The notes: generated by a model from the sequence alone, not told the origin. A stretch of DNA of 8,752 nt from Devosia sp. (GCA_028290245.1 JAQGKG010000414.1:1-8752); one strand, 5' to 3'. Counted from the first letter of the stretch, positions 1 through 7,546 are shown. Numbers and translations are program-made.

Positions 1-126
1 GATGACCTAGAAGCTTCCACCCAAAAGGTCCGCTCAATCCTCGCCGCCGCCCGTCTTGCCCGTCCGCGGCTCACGCAATTAGACAACTTCGTCAAAGACT
101 TACAAAATCAGATCGATTCTCTTTAA
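1..126 (+). CDS. C-terminal end of an unidentified protein (5' end outside window)
   Basis: Frame 1 is open from the first base to a TAA at 124-126, giving the last 41 residues of a protein that begins upstream. I do not recognise the family. The tail is rich in Leu, Ala, Arg, Gln and Asp. Its last part (ending LDNFVKDLQNQIDSL) has hydrophobic residues spaced like an amphipathic helix, possibly a short coiled coil. GC is about 52% by hand count, against roughly 60% for the neighbouring operon. It uses AT-rich codons (TTA, AAA, AAT) that are scarcer next door, so it may be an accessory gene. It converges with rsmA. That it is coding is inferred only from the open frame and the helix-like composition; 41 codons without a stop is weak proof. 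Confidence 0.5.
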   Translation, partial: DDLEASTQKVRSILAAARLARPRLTQLDNFVKDLQNQIDSL

Positions 127-226
127 GAAGGTAAGGCATGGCCTGCACTCCTGCCATCACCCCACCTCGGTAACTTTCAGACCCCCGGAAACGCCTTGGC
201 CTCCGAATGACCGGATCAGAGGTCTG
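127..226. other. convergent intergenic spacer
   Basis: This 100-base spacer lies between the end of the plus-strand partial gene and the TAG stop of minus-strand rsmA. The only inverted repeat I see is a 5-base pair, ATGGC at 138-142 and GCCAT at 153-157. It has no T-run on either side, so I do not call a terminator. No credible gene lies here; a short minus-strand reading frame that enters it is an out-of-frame shadow of rsmA. Confidence 0.5.
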
Positions 227-1075
227 CTATTGGCGCCGTAGAGCCGGCAGCGCCCGCGCCATGGCAAGAAACGCCTCGATGGGCAAGTCTTCCGCCCGTT
301 CGTCACCCTTGAGCCCAGCCGCAGCCAATAGCCCCTCCACCGGCACGCCCGCCGCCTTGAGGCTCTGCCGCACCATCTTGCGTCGTTGCCCAAAGGCCGA
401 CCGGGTAATCAGCTCGAGATTTTTCACTGTCACATCGTCGCCAACCGGCTTGGGCGTCAGATGCACCACGGCCGAGGTAACATTAGGCGGCGGCACGAAA
501 GCCTGACGGCCCACATTGAACGCGATCCGCGCTTCGCTGCGCCAGCCGGCCAGCACACCAAGCCGCCCATAGGGGTCTTCGCTCGGCTTGGCACAGATGC
601 GCTCGGCCACTTCGCGCTGAAACATCAGCGTCAGGCTCTCGAAGAAATTCGGCCACGGGTCCATCGTCAGCCAGCCCGTCAGCAGCGGCGTCGCGATATT
701 GTAGGGCAGGTTGGCGATAATGCGCGTCGGCCCATCCGCCAGCAGGCGATAATCGATCTCCATCGCATCGCCGGCAATCACTGTCAGCCGGCCGGGGTAG
801 GCGTCGGCGATCTGTGCCAGTGCGGGCAGGGCGCGCGGGTCGCGCTCGATGGCAATAACGTCGCGCGCGCCTTCGGCCAGCAGCGAACGGGTCAGACCAC
901 CTGGGCCGGGGCCAACCTCGATGACGCGGAAACCTTCGAGCGGCCCCGCAACGCGAGCGATACGCGATGTCAGGTTCAGATCGAGCAGGAAGTTCTGCCC
1001 CAGCTCCTTCTTGGCGCGCAGGCCATGCTCCGCGATCACTTCGCGCAGCGGAGGCAGGTTGTCGATCTGGGTCAT
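227..1075 (-). CDS. rsmA: 16S rRNA (adenine1518-N6/adenine1519-N6)-dimethyltransferase RsmA (KsgA)
   Basis: This enzyme uses S-adenosylmethionine to dimethylate two adjacent adenines in the 3'-terminal helix of 16S rRNA during late 30S assembly in the cytoplasm. The 282-residue product has the usual family length and the full set of motifs: KKELGQNFL at 22-30, the SAM-binding loop EVGPGPGG at 53-60, the acidic residue E77 in motif II, D103 in motif III, and the catalytic NLPY at 122-125. The conserved FVPPPNVTSAVV (193-204) and FGQRRKMVRQSL (228-239) blocks follow, with the small C-terminal rRNA-binding domain. The ATG overlaps the pdxA TGA as ATGA and no strong Shine-Dalgarno precedes it, so translation is probably coupled to pdxA. 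It is the last gene of the minus-strand run and ends with TAG. No disruptions are visible. Confidence 0.97.
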   Translation of the reverse strand: MTQIDNLPPLREVIAEHGLRAKKELGQNFLLDLNLTSRIARVAGPLEGFRVIEVGPGPGGLTRSLLAEGARDVIAIERDPRALPALAQIADAYPGRLTVIAGDAMEIDYRLLADGPTRIIANLPYNIATPLLTGWLTMDPWPNFFESLTLMFQREVAERICAKPSEDPYGRLGVLAGWRSEARIAFNVGRQAFVPPPNVTSAVVHLTPKPVGDDVTVKNLELITRSAFGQRRKMVRQSLKAAGVPVEGLLAAAGLKGDERAEDLPIEAFLAMARALPALRRQ

Positions 1076-2070
1076 CGGTTCGCAGTCATTGCATCGGCCA
1101 TTCTGATAGCCGCTAGGAAGCTGGCGTGGGAGGCGCGTCCGGTACCGGCCAGATCGAACGCCGTACCATGATCGGGCGAGGTCCGCACGATGGGCAGGCC
1201 CAGCGTAACGTTGACCGCCTCTTCGAATGCCACCGTCTTGATCGGGATCAGCGCCTGGTCATGATACATCGCCACCACCGCATCATAACGCGCCCAGTGA
1301 GGTGGGTAAAACAGCGTATCGGCGGGCAGGGGCCCCTCGACGCCAATGCCCTCGAACTGCAATTGCGCCACCGCAGGCCCGACGATTTCGAGATCTTCGC
1401 GCCCGATTGCACCGCCTTCACCCGCATGCGGATTAAGCCCAGCCACGCCGATCTGCGGATTGGCAATGCCGAAGCGCTGCTTGAGATCATGCGCCACGAT
1501 CCGGATGGTGTCGACAATGAGCTGCTTGGTCAGAAGGTCCGGCACGGCGCGGATCGGTACATGGATGGTCACCGGTACCGCGCGCAGCCCGCCATGCGCC
1601 AGCATCATCACCGGCAGCCGCGGCGTGCCGCCCATGGCGCAGAGCTCTGCCAGGAATTCCGTATGCCCCGGATGCCGGAATCCGGCATTGTAAAGCGCCG
1701 CCTTGTGGATTGGTCCGGTAACCAGCCCGCGACATTCGCCGGTCATCGTTGCCTCGACGGCAGCTTCGATGGAGCGGATTACTACGCTGGCCGAGAGCGG
1801 TGAGGTCTGACCGGGGTGGTCAGGCACCAGTCCATCGACATGGGAGACGGGCAAGGCCGTCGCAAATGCCGCATTGGTTCCAGCAGCGCCAACCGTGGCG
1901 ATCTCGATATCAAGTCCCAACCGCGCAGCCCGGGTTTTAAGAAAGTCCGCATGGCCAAAGACGCAGAATTCGGGAAGCTTGAGTTCGACCCGCTTGGCAT
2001 ACAGCGCCAAGATGAGGTCAGGCCCTACGCCAGCGGGTTCGCCCATGCTGATGGCCAGCGGTTTGTCCAT
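1072..2070 (-). CDS. pdxA: 4-hydroxythreonine-4-phosphate dehydrogenase PdxA
   Basis: PdxA oxidises 4-phosphohydroxy-L-threonine with NAD(P)+ in the deoxyxylulose-5-phosphate-dependent pathway to pyridoxal phosphate; its product then decarboxylates and is used by PdxJ. The 332-residue protein has GEPAG at 10-14, TGPIHK at 118-123 and GHTE at 135-138. It also has three histidines matching the family's metal ligands: H170 (TIHVP), H215 (LNPHAGE) and H270 (YHDQ). The frame is open upstream to an ATG at 2181, but those 37 extra residues lack family character and would overlap surA. The ATG at 2068-2070 begins directly with the conserved MDKPLAISMGEPAG and has a G-rich GGGGG five bases upstream, so I chose it. 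The gene follows surA by 49 bases containing a terminator-like hairpin, and overlaps rsmA by 4 bases. Confidence 0.96.
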   Translation of the reverse strand: MDKPLAISMGEPAGVGPDLILALYAKRVELKLPEFCVFGHADFLKTRAARLGLDIEIATVGAAGTNAAFATALPVSHVDGLVPDHPGQTSPLSASVVIRSIEAAVEATMTGECRGLVTGPIHKAALYNAGFRHPGHTEFLAELCAMGGTPRLPVMMLAHGGLRAVPVTIHVPIRAVPDLLTKQLIVDTIRIVAHDLKQRFGIANPQIGVAGLNPHAGEGGAIGREDLEIVGPAVAQLQFEGIGVEGPLPADTLFYPPHWARYDAVVAMYHDQALIPIKTVAFEEAVNVTLGLPIVRTSPDHGTAFDLAGTGRASHASFLAAIRMADAMTANR

Positions 2071-2087
2071 CTCGGCCCCCGTAGACG

Positions 2088-2112
2088 AAAAGGGCCCGCC
2101 AGTGGCGGACCC
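2088..2112 (-). terminator. terminator- or attenuator-like hairpin between surA and pdxA
   Basis: Read on the minus strand, the arm GGGTCCGCC (2112-2104), the loop ACT (2103-2101) and the arm GGCGGGCCC (2100-2092) form a 9-bp GC-rich stem with one G-U wobble. TTTT (2091-2088) follows immediately. It begins 7 bases after the surA TGA and ends 17 bases before the pdxA ATG. The shape fits an intrinsic terminator, but the T-run is short and the triloop tight, so partial termination or RNA 3'-end protection is as likely as full termination. Confidence 0.55.
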
Positions 2113-2119
2113 GTTCAGG

Positions 2120-3016
2120 TCAGTTAATAATGATCTTGGCGTTCTTGCGCAGTTCGGCCATGTAGGTTTCCGACTGGCCACCCAAGGCAGTGTTGCCGGC
2201 CTCGGCCCGCAGGTCGCCCTTGATGAAGGTCAGGTCTTCCGCCTGGGTCTTTTCGCAAACGGCCAGCATCGACAAGCCGGTTTCCACCGCGCGCGGCTTG
2301 GTGATGCCGCCAACATTGAGGCCAGCCAGTTCCTTGGCGATCGCTTCCGGCATCTGCGTGGCATGGCGGCGGCCGACCTCGATCACGGCAGCATCGGTAT
2401 AGCCGAGCGACAGGTCAACGGCAGTGTCACAGCCCGAAAACTTGGAGCGGTAGCTGTTGGCCTGGCCTGAACGGCCGGCGCTGCCGACGAAAATCACTTC
2501 CTTGAGAATATAATCAAAGCTCTGATAAGCCTGCACCTTGGCGGCGGCTTCCTGATCCAGCGTCAGCTCGGAAATCTGCACCTGCGGCATGATGGCCTGC
2601 TCGGTGACGGCATTCCACGCGATGGCCGCGCGCAGGCGGTCCTTCAGCGTATCCATGCCAACGCCGCCCTGCTGGAGCATGTTGATCAGCTTGTCTTGGC
2701 TGACTTTCATGTTGCGCGCGATCTGCAGCAGCGCTTCGTCTACCTGGGCATTCGAGACGGTGATGCCTATACGCTTGGCCTCGCCGAGCTGGATGGCTTC
2801 GGTAACCAGTTGGTCCAACGCGCCCTTGCCGCCGCCACGATTGCCTTCGAGGGCAAACAGCTTCTGGCGCTGGGCAACCTGCAGGTCGGTGATGATCGTC
2901 CCGTTGACTGTAGCGCGGACATTCTGCGCCATTGCTGGCACGCTAGCGCCGATCAGCAGCATTGCGCCTACGAGAATGGCGCTGGCAGTGCGCCCCCAAA
3001 AATTCTTGGTCATCAT
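2120..3016 (-). CDS. surA: periplasmic SurA-like chaperone with degenerate PPIase domain
   Basis: SurA-family proteins escort unfolded outer-membrane beta-barrel proteins through the periplasm. The 298-residue product has a Sec signal peptide with a hydrophobic core at 12-25 and a likely signal peptidase site after AMA (residue 30). A SurA N-terminal chaperone domain (about 31-150) follows, beginning with the typical VRATVNGTIITDLQVAQR. A region at 166-257 sits where a parvulin domain would be. It keeps only the last part of that fold (the stretch with GGITKPRAVETG) and lacks the usual catalytic core, so isomerase activity is doubtful. The C-terminal segment ending YMAELRKNAKIIIN matches the SurA C-terminal strand region. 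Two cysteines, C196 and C254, could pair. The first of two adjacent ATGs is preferred because GAGG lies 8 bases upstream. E. coli SurA is about 430 residues with two parvulin domains; this short form is common in Alphaproteobacteria. Confidence 0.88.
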   Translation of the reverse strand: MMTKNFWGRTASAILVGAMLLIGASVPAMAQNVRATVNGTIITDLQVAQRQKLFALEGNRGGGKGALDQLVTEAIQLGEAKRIGITVSNAQVDEALLQIARNMKVSQDKLINMLQQGGVGMDTLKDRLRAAIAWNAVTEQAIMPQVQISELTLDQEAAAKVQAYQSFDYILKEVIFVGSAGRSGQANSYRSKFSGCDTAVDLSLGYTDAAVIEVGRRHATQMPEAIAKELAGLNVGGITKPRAVETGLSMLAVCEKTQAEDLTFIKGDLRAEAGNTALGGQSETYMAELRKNAKIIIN

Positions 3017-3105
3017 TGTTTCCGCCTCACGTCAAACCACCCGCACTCAATGCGGCGGGAATAGCGCGCTGTCAATTGCCCGACGATTGAGGCCAAAATC
3101 CGATA
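3017..3105 (-). promoter_or_regulatory. lptD-surA intergenic region with possible internal promoter
   Basis: This 89-base gap is the longest inside the minus-strand run. On the minus strand it has a perfect TTGACA (3075-3070), 53 bases before the surA ATG. At 17-base spacing the -10 position reads CATTGA, which is poor, so only half of a promoter is convincing. Downstream there is a small hairpin, CCGCA-TTGAG-TGCGG (3055-3041), with no T-run. The GAGG ribosome-binding site for surA lies at 3028-3025. The region may simply be an untranslated spacer. Confidence 0.25.
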
Positions 3106-5409
3106 TCACGGCACGGTGGGCAGGGCAGTTGCGCCCGTATAGCCCAGATTGAGCCCCGCTGGCGCCTTCAGGCGGAAGCTCGCAGTAAGGTTTGTAGCAT
3201 TGGGCGTCGTGTGGGTCGGACCATTGCGCGTCGCGCCGGCACCGATCGACACATAGCCGTCGTCATAAACGATCCCGCCACCGACCTGCAGGTAGCTGCC
3301 AGCACTCAAGTCCCAAGCGGCGCTGGAATTCACCGACCAGTATTCGGTTACGGGAATAGTCAACGTCCCGCCGATTTCATGCTGGTCTTTCGTCACGCCC
3401 GCTGCCCGATTGGCCGCGATATAGCTGTAATCCAGCGATGCGCCGTAGCGGTCTTTGGAATAGGCCGCCGTCAGTGAACCGCGCGAAATCCGGGGATTGG
3501 TAGTGTCGATCTGAAGCTTGCCGCCGGCAGTGATGCCCTGTGTCAGCCCGGCATAGGCGCCCAGCACCGCATAAGAAGCAGTGGTGTCTAGCCCCGAACC
3601 GACGCCGACCTGCGTATGATCGGATGCCGCAAAAGCGTTGGTGCCGGCGATCTGGAAAGACTGCCCGGCGATCAGCTCGAGGTAACTGCCGCCCAGGAAA
3701 TTGGCTTGGTAGCGCCCGCCCACATTGGCGCGCAAGCCAGTCTCCTGGCGATCGCTGCCCGAAAACCTGTTGTAGCTGAACAAGTTCGTGTCATCGAACA
3801 CGAAGCTCTGTGCATCATCGTTGGTGATGCCGACGGCGCTGGTATTCGATCCGCGATACACCAGCTGCCCGATCGGCTCGATGAGATGCACCGTCGAGCC
3901 ATCGCTGGCAGCCATCGGGAACCGCACATCCATGGCGGCGATCGGCGTCGCGCTCCACAGCGTGGTTGCGCCGGGTAGGATCGGGCTGGTGCCGTCGTAA
4001 TAGGCGACGTCGGCTCGGCCACCAAGATACGGTGTGGCGACAAAGCCACCCGCGCCGATCCATTGCCTCTGCCACCCGGCCTGCAGGCTCGCATGCTGCT
4101 TGTTGCCGGCATAGCCAAACACATAAGGCACGCCGTTGGACGTCGTCTTCGAGTCGAAGTCGCGCCGCACTCCAAGCAGTTTGCCGGCAATCTCAACCCG
4201 GCCATTGCCCGGCCCCAAGTCTTCGACATGGTTGAACTGCACCACCGGCAGGGCTTGCGCCTGCTGGCCCTGATCGACCGCGGTATAGTTGCCGATCTGG
4301 TTGAACTGCTGCACGCGGGCATCGAAATACGTGTCGTCGGTTACATGCGTCGCATAAACCTGATTGGTCGTCGATTTGCCCACGGCTAGGCGATAATCTA
4401 CTAGATAAGCTGCGTCTGTGAAGGCCGTATAACTCCAGCCGACGGTCCAATCCTTGATCGGCGTGAATTCACCCGACGTCTGGATCGCGCCACGCCAGTC
4501 GCGCTGCGCATCGGTAAAGCTGAACGCCGCTTTGTCCCACTGATACAGCCCGGACGCCTTGATCTGGAACGAGCCTGCATCGAAGCGCTGCAACACTTCC
4601 GCGCCAAGCAGGAAACCCTGTCGCGTCATGAACGTCGGCGTCAGGATGACATCGGTCCAGCGGCTCGTATAGGCATAATACGGCACTTCCAGCCGATGCC
4701 CGGTTAGTTCGCCATAGTCGTAGCTGGGCATCCGCAAGCTGCCCAAGGTCGAAGCACCGGTGTCCGGCAGCCACAGAAACGGCAACCACGCGACTGGAAT
4801 GCCGAGCAGCGACAACGTCGGCTGCTCCAGCGTGATCGACCCATCTTCGCCATTCTTGATGACGCGGGATGTCTGGACCGACCAGCCGACGCGCTGACCT
4901 GCGCCGTCAACGCACTCGCCGCAAGGCGAGTAATTGGCGCGCTCCAGAATCGTCAGCAGTTCATTGTCATAATCGACGCTGTCAGCTGTAATACGCGAGC
5001 CGTCATAGGCGGTGATGGTCAGCGCGTTCATGAACGCCTGCTTCATGCCTCCGGTGAGCTCAAGATCGTCCATCTCGGCCAGATTGCCTGATGGGTCGAG
5101 CACGGTCACTTCACCGACGAATTTCACCTCGCCGGTCGCGCGGTTATACACGAGGTTCTGCCCGGAAACCGTATAGCCGTCCTGGCGCAGCACCACCGAC
5201 CCAGTGGCTGTGATGACATTCGCGACGCTGTCGAATGTCAGGGTGTCAGCATCGACGGCCGTTGGCGCCGCCGGATCGATTGGGGCATTGAAAAAATCCG
5301 ATGGGATGAGACCTTGCGCCAAAGCACTTGGCGTCAGGGTAAGCGCCAGCAACGCACTAGCCATAGCCAGGCGATGTGCCCACTTACTCGTTTTCGCACC
5401 GTACTTCAC
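3106..5409 (-). CDS. lptD: LPS-assembly protein LptD (outer-membrane LPS translocon)
   Basis: LptD is the outer-membrane beta-barrel that, with lipoprotein LptE, receives lipopolysaccharide from the periplasmic Lpt bridge and inserts it in the outer leaflet. The 767-residue protein has a signal peptide with a likely cleavage after ALA (residue 31). An OstA/LptA-like beta-jellyroll (about 51-160) follows, with repeating short strands such as ADTLTFDSVANVITATGSV. Next come the YSPCGEC motif (160-166), the conserved GIPVAWLPFLWLPD block (203-216), and a long barrel rich in aromatic and glycine strands. The only cysteines are C163 and C166. The start is GTG, sharing its bases with the lptG stop (GTGA). 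AAGGA lies about 12 bases upstream, rather far, so coupling to lptG probably matters. An in-frame ATG at residue 16 would leave a signal peptide without its basic n-region and is less likely. The protein ends in VP rather than the terminal aromatic usual for barrels. Confidence 0.95.
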   Translation of the reverse strand: MKYGAKTSKWAHRLAMASALLALTLTPSALAQGLIPSDFFNAPIDPAAPTAVDADTLTFDSVANVITATGSVVLRQDGYTVSGQNLVYNRATGEVKFVGEVTVLDPSGNLAEMDDLELTGGMKQAFMNALTITAYDGSRITADSVDYDNELLTILERANYSPCGECVDGAGQRVGWSVQTSRVIKNGEDGSITLEQPTLSLLGIPVAWLPFLWLPDTGASTLGSLRMPSYDYGELTGHRLEVPYYAYTSRWTDVILTPTFMTRQGFLLGAEVLQRFDAGSFQIKASGLYQWDKAAFSFTDAQRDWRGAIQTSGEFTPIKDWTVGWSYTAFTDAAYLVDYRLAVGKSTTNQVYATHVTDDTYFDARVQQFNQIGNYTAVDQGQQAQALPVVQFNHVEDLGPGNGRVEIAGKLLGVRRDFDSKTTSNGVPYVFGYAGNKQHASLQAGWQRQWIGAGGFVATPYLGGRADVAYYDGTSPILPGATTLWSATPIAAMDVRFPMAASDGSTVHLIEPIGQLVYRGSNTSAVGITNDDAQSFVFDDTNLFSYNRFSGSDRQETGLRANVGGRYQANFLGGSYLELIAGQSFQIAGTNAFAASDHTQVGVGSGLDTTASYAVLGAYAGLTQGITAGGKLQIDTTNPRISRGSLTAAYSKDRYGASLDYSYIAANRAAGVTKDQHEIGGTLTIPVTEYWSVNSSAAWDLSAGSYLQVGGGIVYDDGYVSIGAGATRNGPTHTTPNATNLTASFRLKAPAGLNLGYTGATALPTVP

Positions 5410-6476
5410 GCGCGCCCGTCTTCCTTGTGCAGCAGCACCGTCACGCCAATGACAATAGCTACAAACGCCGGTCCGATCGCCGCGAAAGTGGGGTCGAGAA
5501 CGCCGGTCGACCCGGCACGGTCGGCCATCTCGGTAATCACAAACACAACGAAGCCCAGCACAATCCCGTAAAGGACCGCTGGACCATAATTAGAGCCTCT
5601 TCGATAACCTGCGGTAAACGCAAAAGCAATGAACAGAGAGCCTGTTAAAACCAGCGGCAAAGCCAGCAGTTTAATAAGCCGCATTGTGGCCGCGGTGCGG
5701 ATCCCGGAGTCTGCTACTCCGGCCTGTAACAGGCTCGCCAGTTCGAAAAATGTCATGTCTTCGGTGGACGCCAGCTTGAGGCTAAGCTCCTCGGCAGTCG
5801 AATTGGTCGGCAGGCTGTAATTGGACAATGTCCGCGCGGGCCGGTCCGGTGTGCGCACAATGGCGGTGGGAAACAGCCAGTTTTTGCCCTCTAGAATCGC
5901 CTCGGGAGCTTCCAGCCGCGCCTCGTCGCTCTCGCCCAGATGAAAAACTGTGACCTGTCCCAACGACGCGCCGCCCTGCTGCATGCCCGTGGCCATCATC
6001 ACATAGTGAAAATCGCCGCTGCGTTGCTCGAGCCAGATTTCGCCCGCCGGTGTCAACATCGAAGCCTGACCGGGCGGAGTAGGGCTGAGCTGCCGGTTGA
6101 TCTGCGTGCTGATGGTTTCGAGGCCCAGCGATGTGGCGAGGCTGAGCACCCCCAGCGCGATCACCGGCGCCCGCACCATCCGCCAAATAGAAATGCCGCT
6201 GGCCTGGATAACCGTGAGTTCGTGCCGTGATTTGAGGTCGATGAAGCCGAGAATCGCCCCCATCAACACCGTCACCGGCAGCGTCTTGATGGTCCATTTG
6301 ACGGCGCTCATCGCCACCATGACCAGGGCCATATGAAAACCATGACCCTCGGCGACATAGTTGAACCGCCACGTATCCAGCGACTCCACCAGCGCGATCA
6401 GTCCGTAAAAGACCAGCACGGTAACCGCGATACGGCTGCCGACGCGGTTGAGAACGACCCAATCGACCCGGTTCAT
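5406..6476 (-). CDS. lptG: LPS export ABC transporter permease LptG
   Basis: LptG pairs with LptF and the ATPase LptB in the LptB2FG transporter that extracts lipopolysaccharide from the inner membrane. The 356-residue product has the family layout. Hydrophobic segments lie near 15-33, 64-79 and 102-120, and a periplasmic beta-jellyroll spans about 135-235. Three more segments lie near 268-289, 299-317 and 333-349. Conserved features include the cytoplasmic coupling stretch DLKSRHELTVIQASGIS (80-96) and the MTFFELASLLQAG segment (241-253). The frame stays open to an ATG at 6509, but that 11-residue extension lies entirely within lptF. I chose the ATG at 6474-6476, which overlaps the lptF TGA as ATGA and begins with MNRVDW. 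The upstream ribosome-binding site is weak (GGCGG), consistent with coupled translation. Confidence 0.95.
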   Translation of the reverse strand: MNRVDWVVLNRVGSRIAVTVLVFYGLIALVESLDTWRFNYVAEGHGFHMALVMVAMSAVKWTIKTLPVTVLMGAILGFIDLKSRHELTVIQASGISIWRMVRAPVIALGVLSLATSLGLETISTQINRQLSPTPPGQASMLTPAGEIWLEQRSGDFHYVMMATGMQQGGASLGQVTVFHLGESDEARLEAPEAILEGKNWLFPTAIVRTPDRPARTLSNYSLPTNSTAEELSLKLASTEDMTFFELASLLQAGVADSGIRTAATMRLIKLLALPLVLTGSLFIAFAFTAGYRRGSNYGPAVLYGIVLGFVVFVITEMADRAGSTGVLDPTFAAIGPAFVAIVIGVTVLLHKEDGRA

Positions 6477-7546
6477 GACAGCACCGCCGCAGGATACGGC
6501 CGCGGCCACACGCGGACCGCCAGGGCTGCCACCGCGACAACGATCAGCAACAATGCCCCCGTCGCCGTCCCGAACGGGCTATAGGCGCTGATGCCGCGCT
6601 CGCCAAAAGCAATCAGCAGCACCATGGCTTCCATCGGCACATTGAAGCGCGTACGTCTGCCACTAGGGAAGCCCATGATTGCCAACATCATGATCGCCAT
6701 CCCGATCACCCGTAAACCTTCCGCCATGCGGTTGGCGACCATCATCAGCATGCTCTGGTTCCAGTCGCCACTGGCGAAGGCCTCGCTGACCAGTGTGATG
6801 GTGTCCTTCTCCAGCATTGGATCGGTGGCTCCGATCGGCTGCGATAGTTGATCGACGCTGACGTCATAGCGCGCGAACGAGATCTCGGAAAACCGGCCGT
6901 TGGCTTGGGTATATTGTAGTGTACCGTTTCGCAGTTCGAGCACGTAGTCGTCTTCGTCCACGGCGGATACGCGCGCGGTTTCGGCTATATAGGTCTGCCG
7001 TGTTTCCGGGTCGCGCCGGTCATCGGCGAAAAACTCGCGGATTTCCCCGTCGCCCTCGCGCCCACCAATCAGCAATATGACGCCAGGGGTCACTTGGGTA
7101 AATCGCCCGGGCCGAAGGGTCGAGCTAACCAGATCCGCAGCCACGCTGGCATTGAGCACGTTAAGCCGGCGATTGGCGGCGGGCTCGACGAAATTGGACA
7201 GCAGCAACACCGCGATCACCCCGACGCCGGTCACCACCGCAGTCGCGTTCCACAGCGATGGCAAGCCGTGGCTGGTGTGAATGATATGCAATTCGCGATT
7301 CTCTTGCAGCGACTGCAGGGCGCGGGTCAGGCCGATGCCGACGCAGATATAGAAGAACGAAATCGCTAGCGGCGGCATGGTCAGCAGCGCCTGCGCGCCC
7401 AGCACCAGAATGCTCTGGCCCTTCACCGAAATTACGTCGAACGAGCGCAGGCAGTTGATCATCCACAACAGGAAACACACCACGCCGAACAGGATCAGCG
7501 CGTCGGTCACGAACAGCCGAGCCAGATAGGCGGTCAATCTCTTCAT
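6473..7546 (-). CDS. lptF: LPS export ABC transporter permease LptF
   Basis: LptF is the partner permease of LptG in the LptB2FG extractor. From the chosen ATG the product is 357 residues. Membrane segments lie near 12-34, 48-75 and 99-120, and a periplasmic beta-jellyroll domain spans about 140-250. Further segments lie near 277-293, 303-317 and 326-346. The cytoplasmic loop between segments 2 and 3 has LQENRELHIIHTSHGLPS (80-97), the equivalent of the EL..GI coupling stretch in this family. The start is uncertain. MKRLTAYLARLF matches the usual family N-terminus, but GGAG lies 14 bases upstream, which is long. An upstream in-frame ATG at 7600 would add 18 basic residues and has no better ribosome-binding site. 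It is the first gene of the minus-strand run. LptB is not in this window. Confidence 0.93.
   Translation of the reverse strand: MKRLTAYLARLFVTDALILFGVVCFLLWMINCLRSFDVISVKGQSILVLGAQALLTMPPLAISFFYICVGIGLTRALQSLQENRELHIIHTSHGLPSLWNATAVVTGVGVIAVLLLSNFVEPAANRRLNVLNASVAADLVSSTLRPGRFTQVTPGVILLIGGREGDGEIREFFADDRRDPETRQTYIAETARVSAVDEDDYVLELRNGTLQYTQANGRFSEISFARYDVSVDQLSQPIGATDPMLEKDTITLVSEAFASGDWNQSMLMMVANRMAEGLRVIGMAIMMLAIMGFPSGRRTRFNVPMEAMVLLIAFGERGISAYSPFGTATGALLLIVVAVAALAVRVWPRPYPAAVLS

Noticed and set aside
138..157. Short inverted repeat (ATGGC / GCCAT) as a terminator for the left-edge gene
   Set aside because: Only 5 base pairs, a 10-base loop and no T-run on either strand.
386..1171. Long plus-strand open frame (261 codons) opposite rsmA
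   Set aside because: It is antisense to a gene with complete family motifs, and its His/Arg/Gln-rich translation is typical of the complement of GC-rich coding DNA. No recognisable domain.
2071..2181. Upstream extension of pdxA by 37 residues
   Set aside because: The extension overlaps surA, runs through the hairpin, and lies before the conserved N-terminal start of the family.
1874..2470. Plus-strand open frame (198 codons) opposite pdxA and surA
   Set aside because: It spans the gap between two well-supported minus-strand genes, shows no domain, and is best explained as a shadow.
5782..6540. Minus-strand open frame (252 codons) across lptG
   Set aside because: It is an out-of-frame shadow of lptG with an Arg/Gly/Gln-rich translation and no membrane segments.
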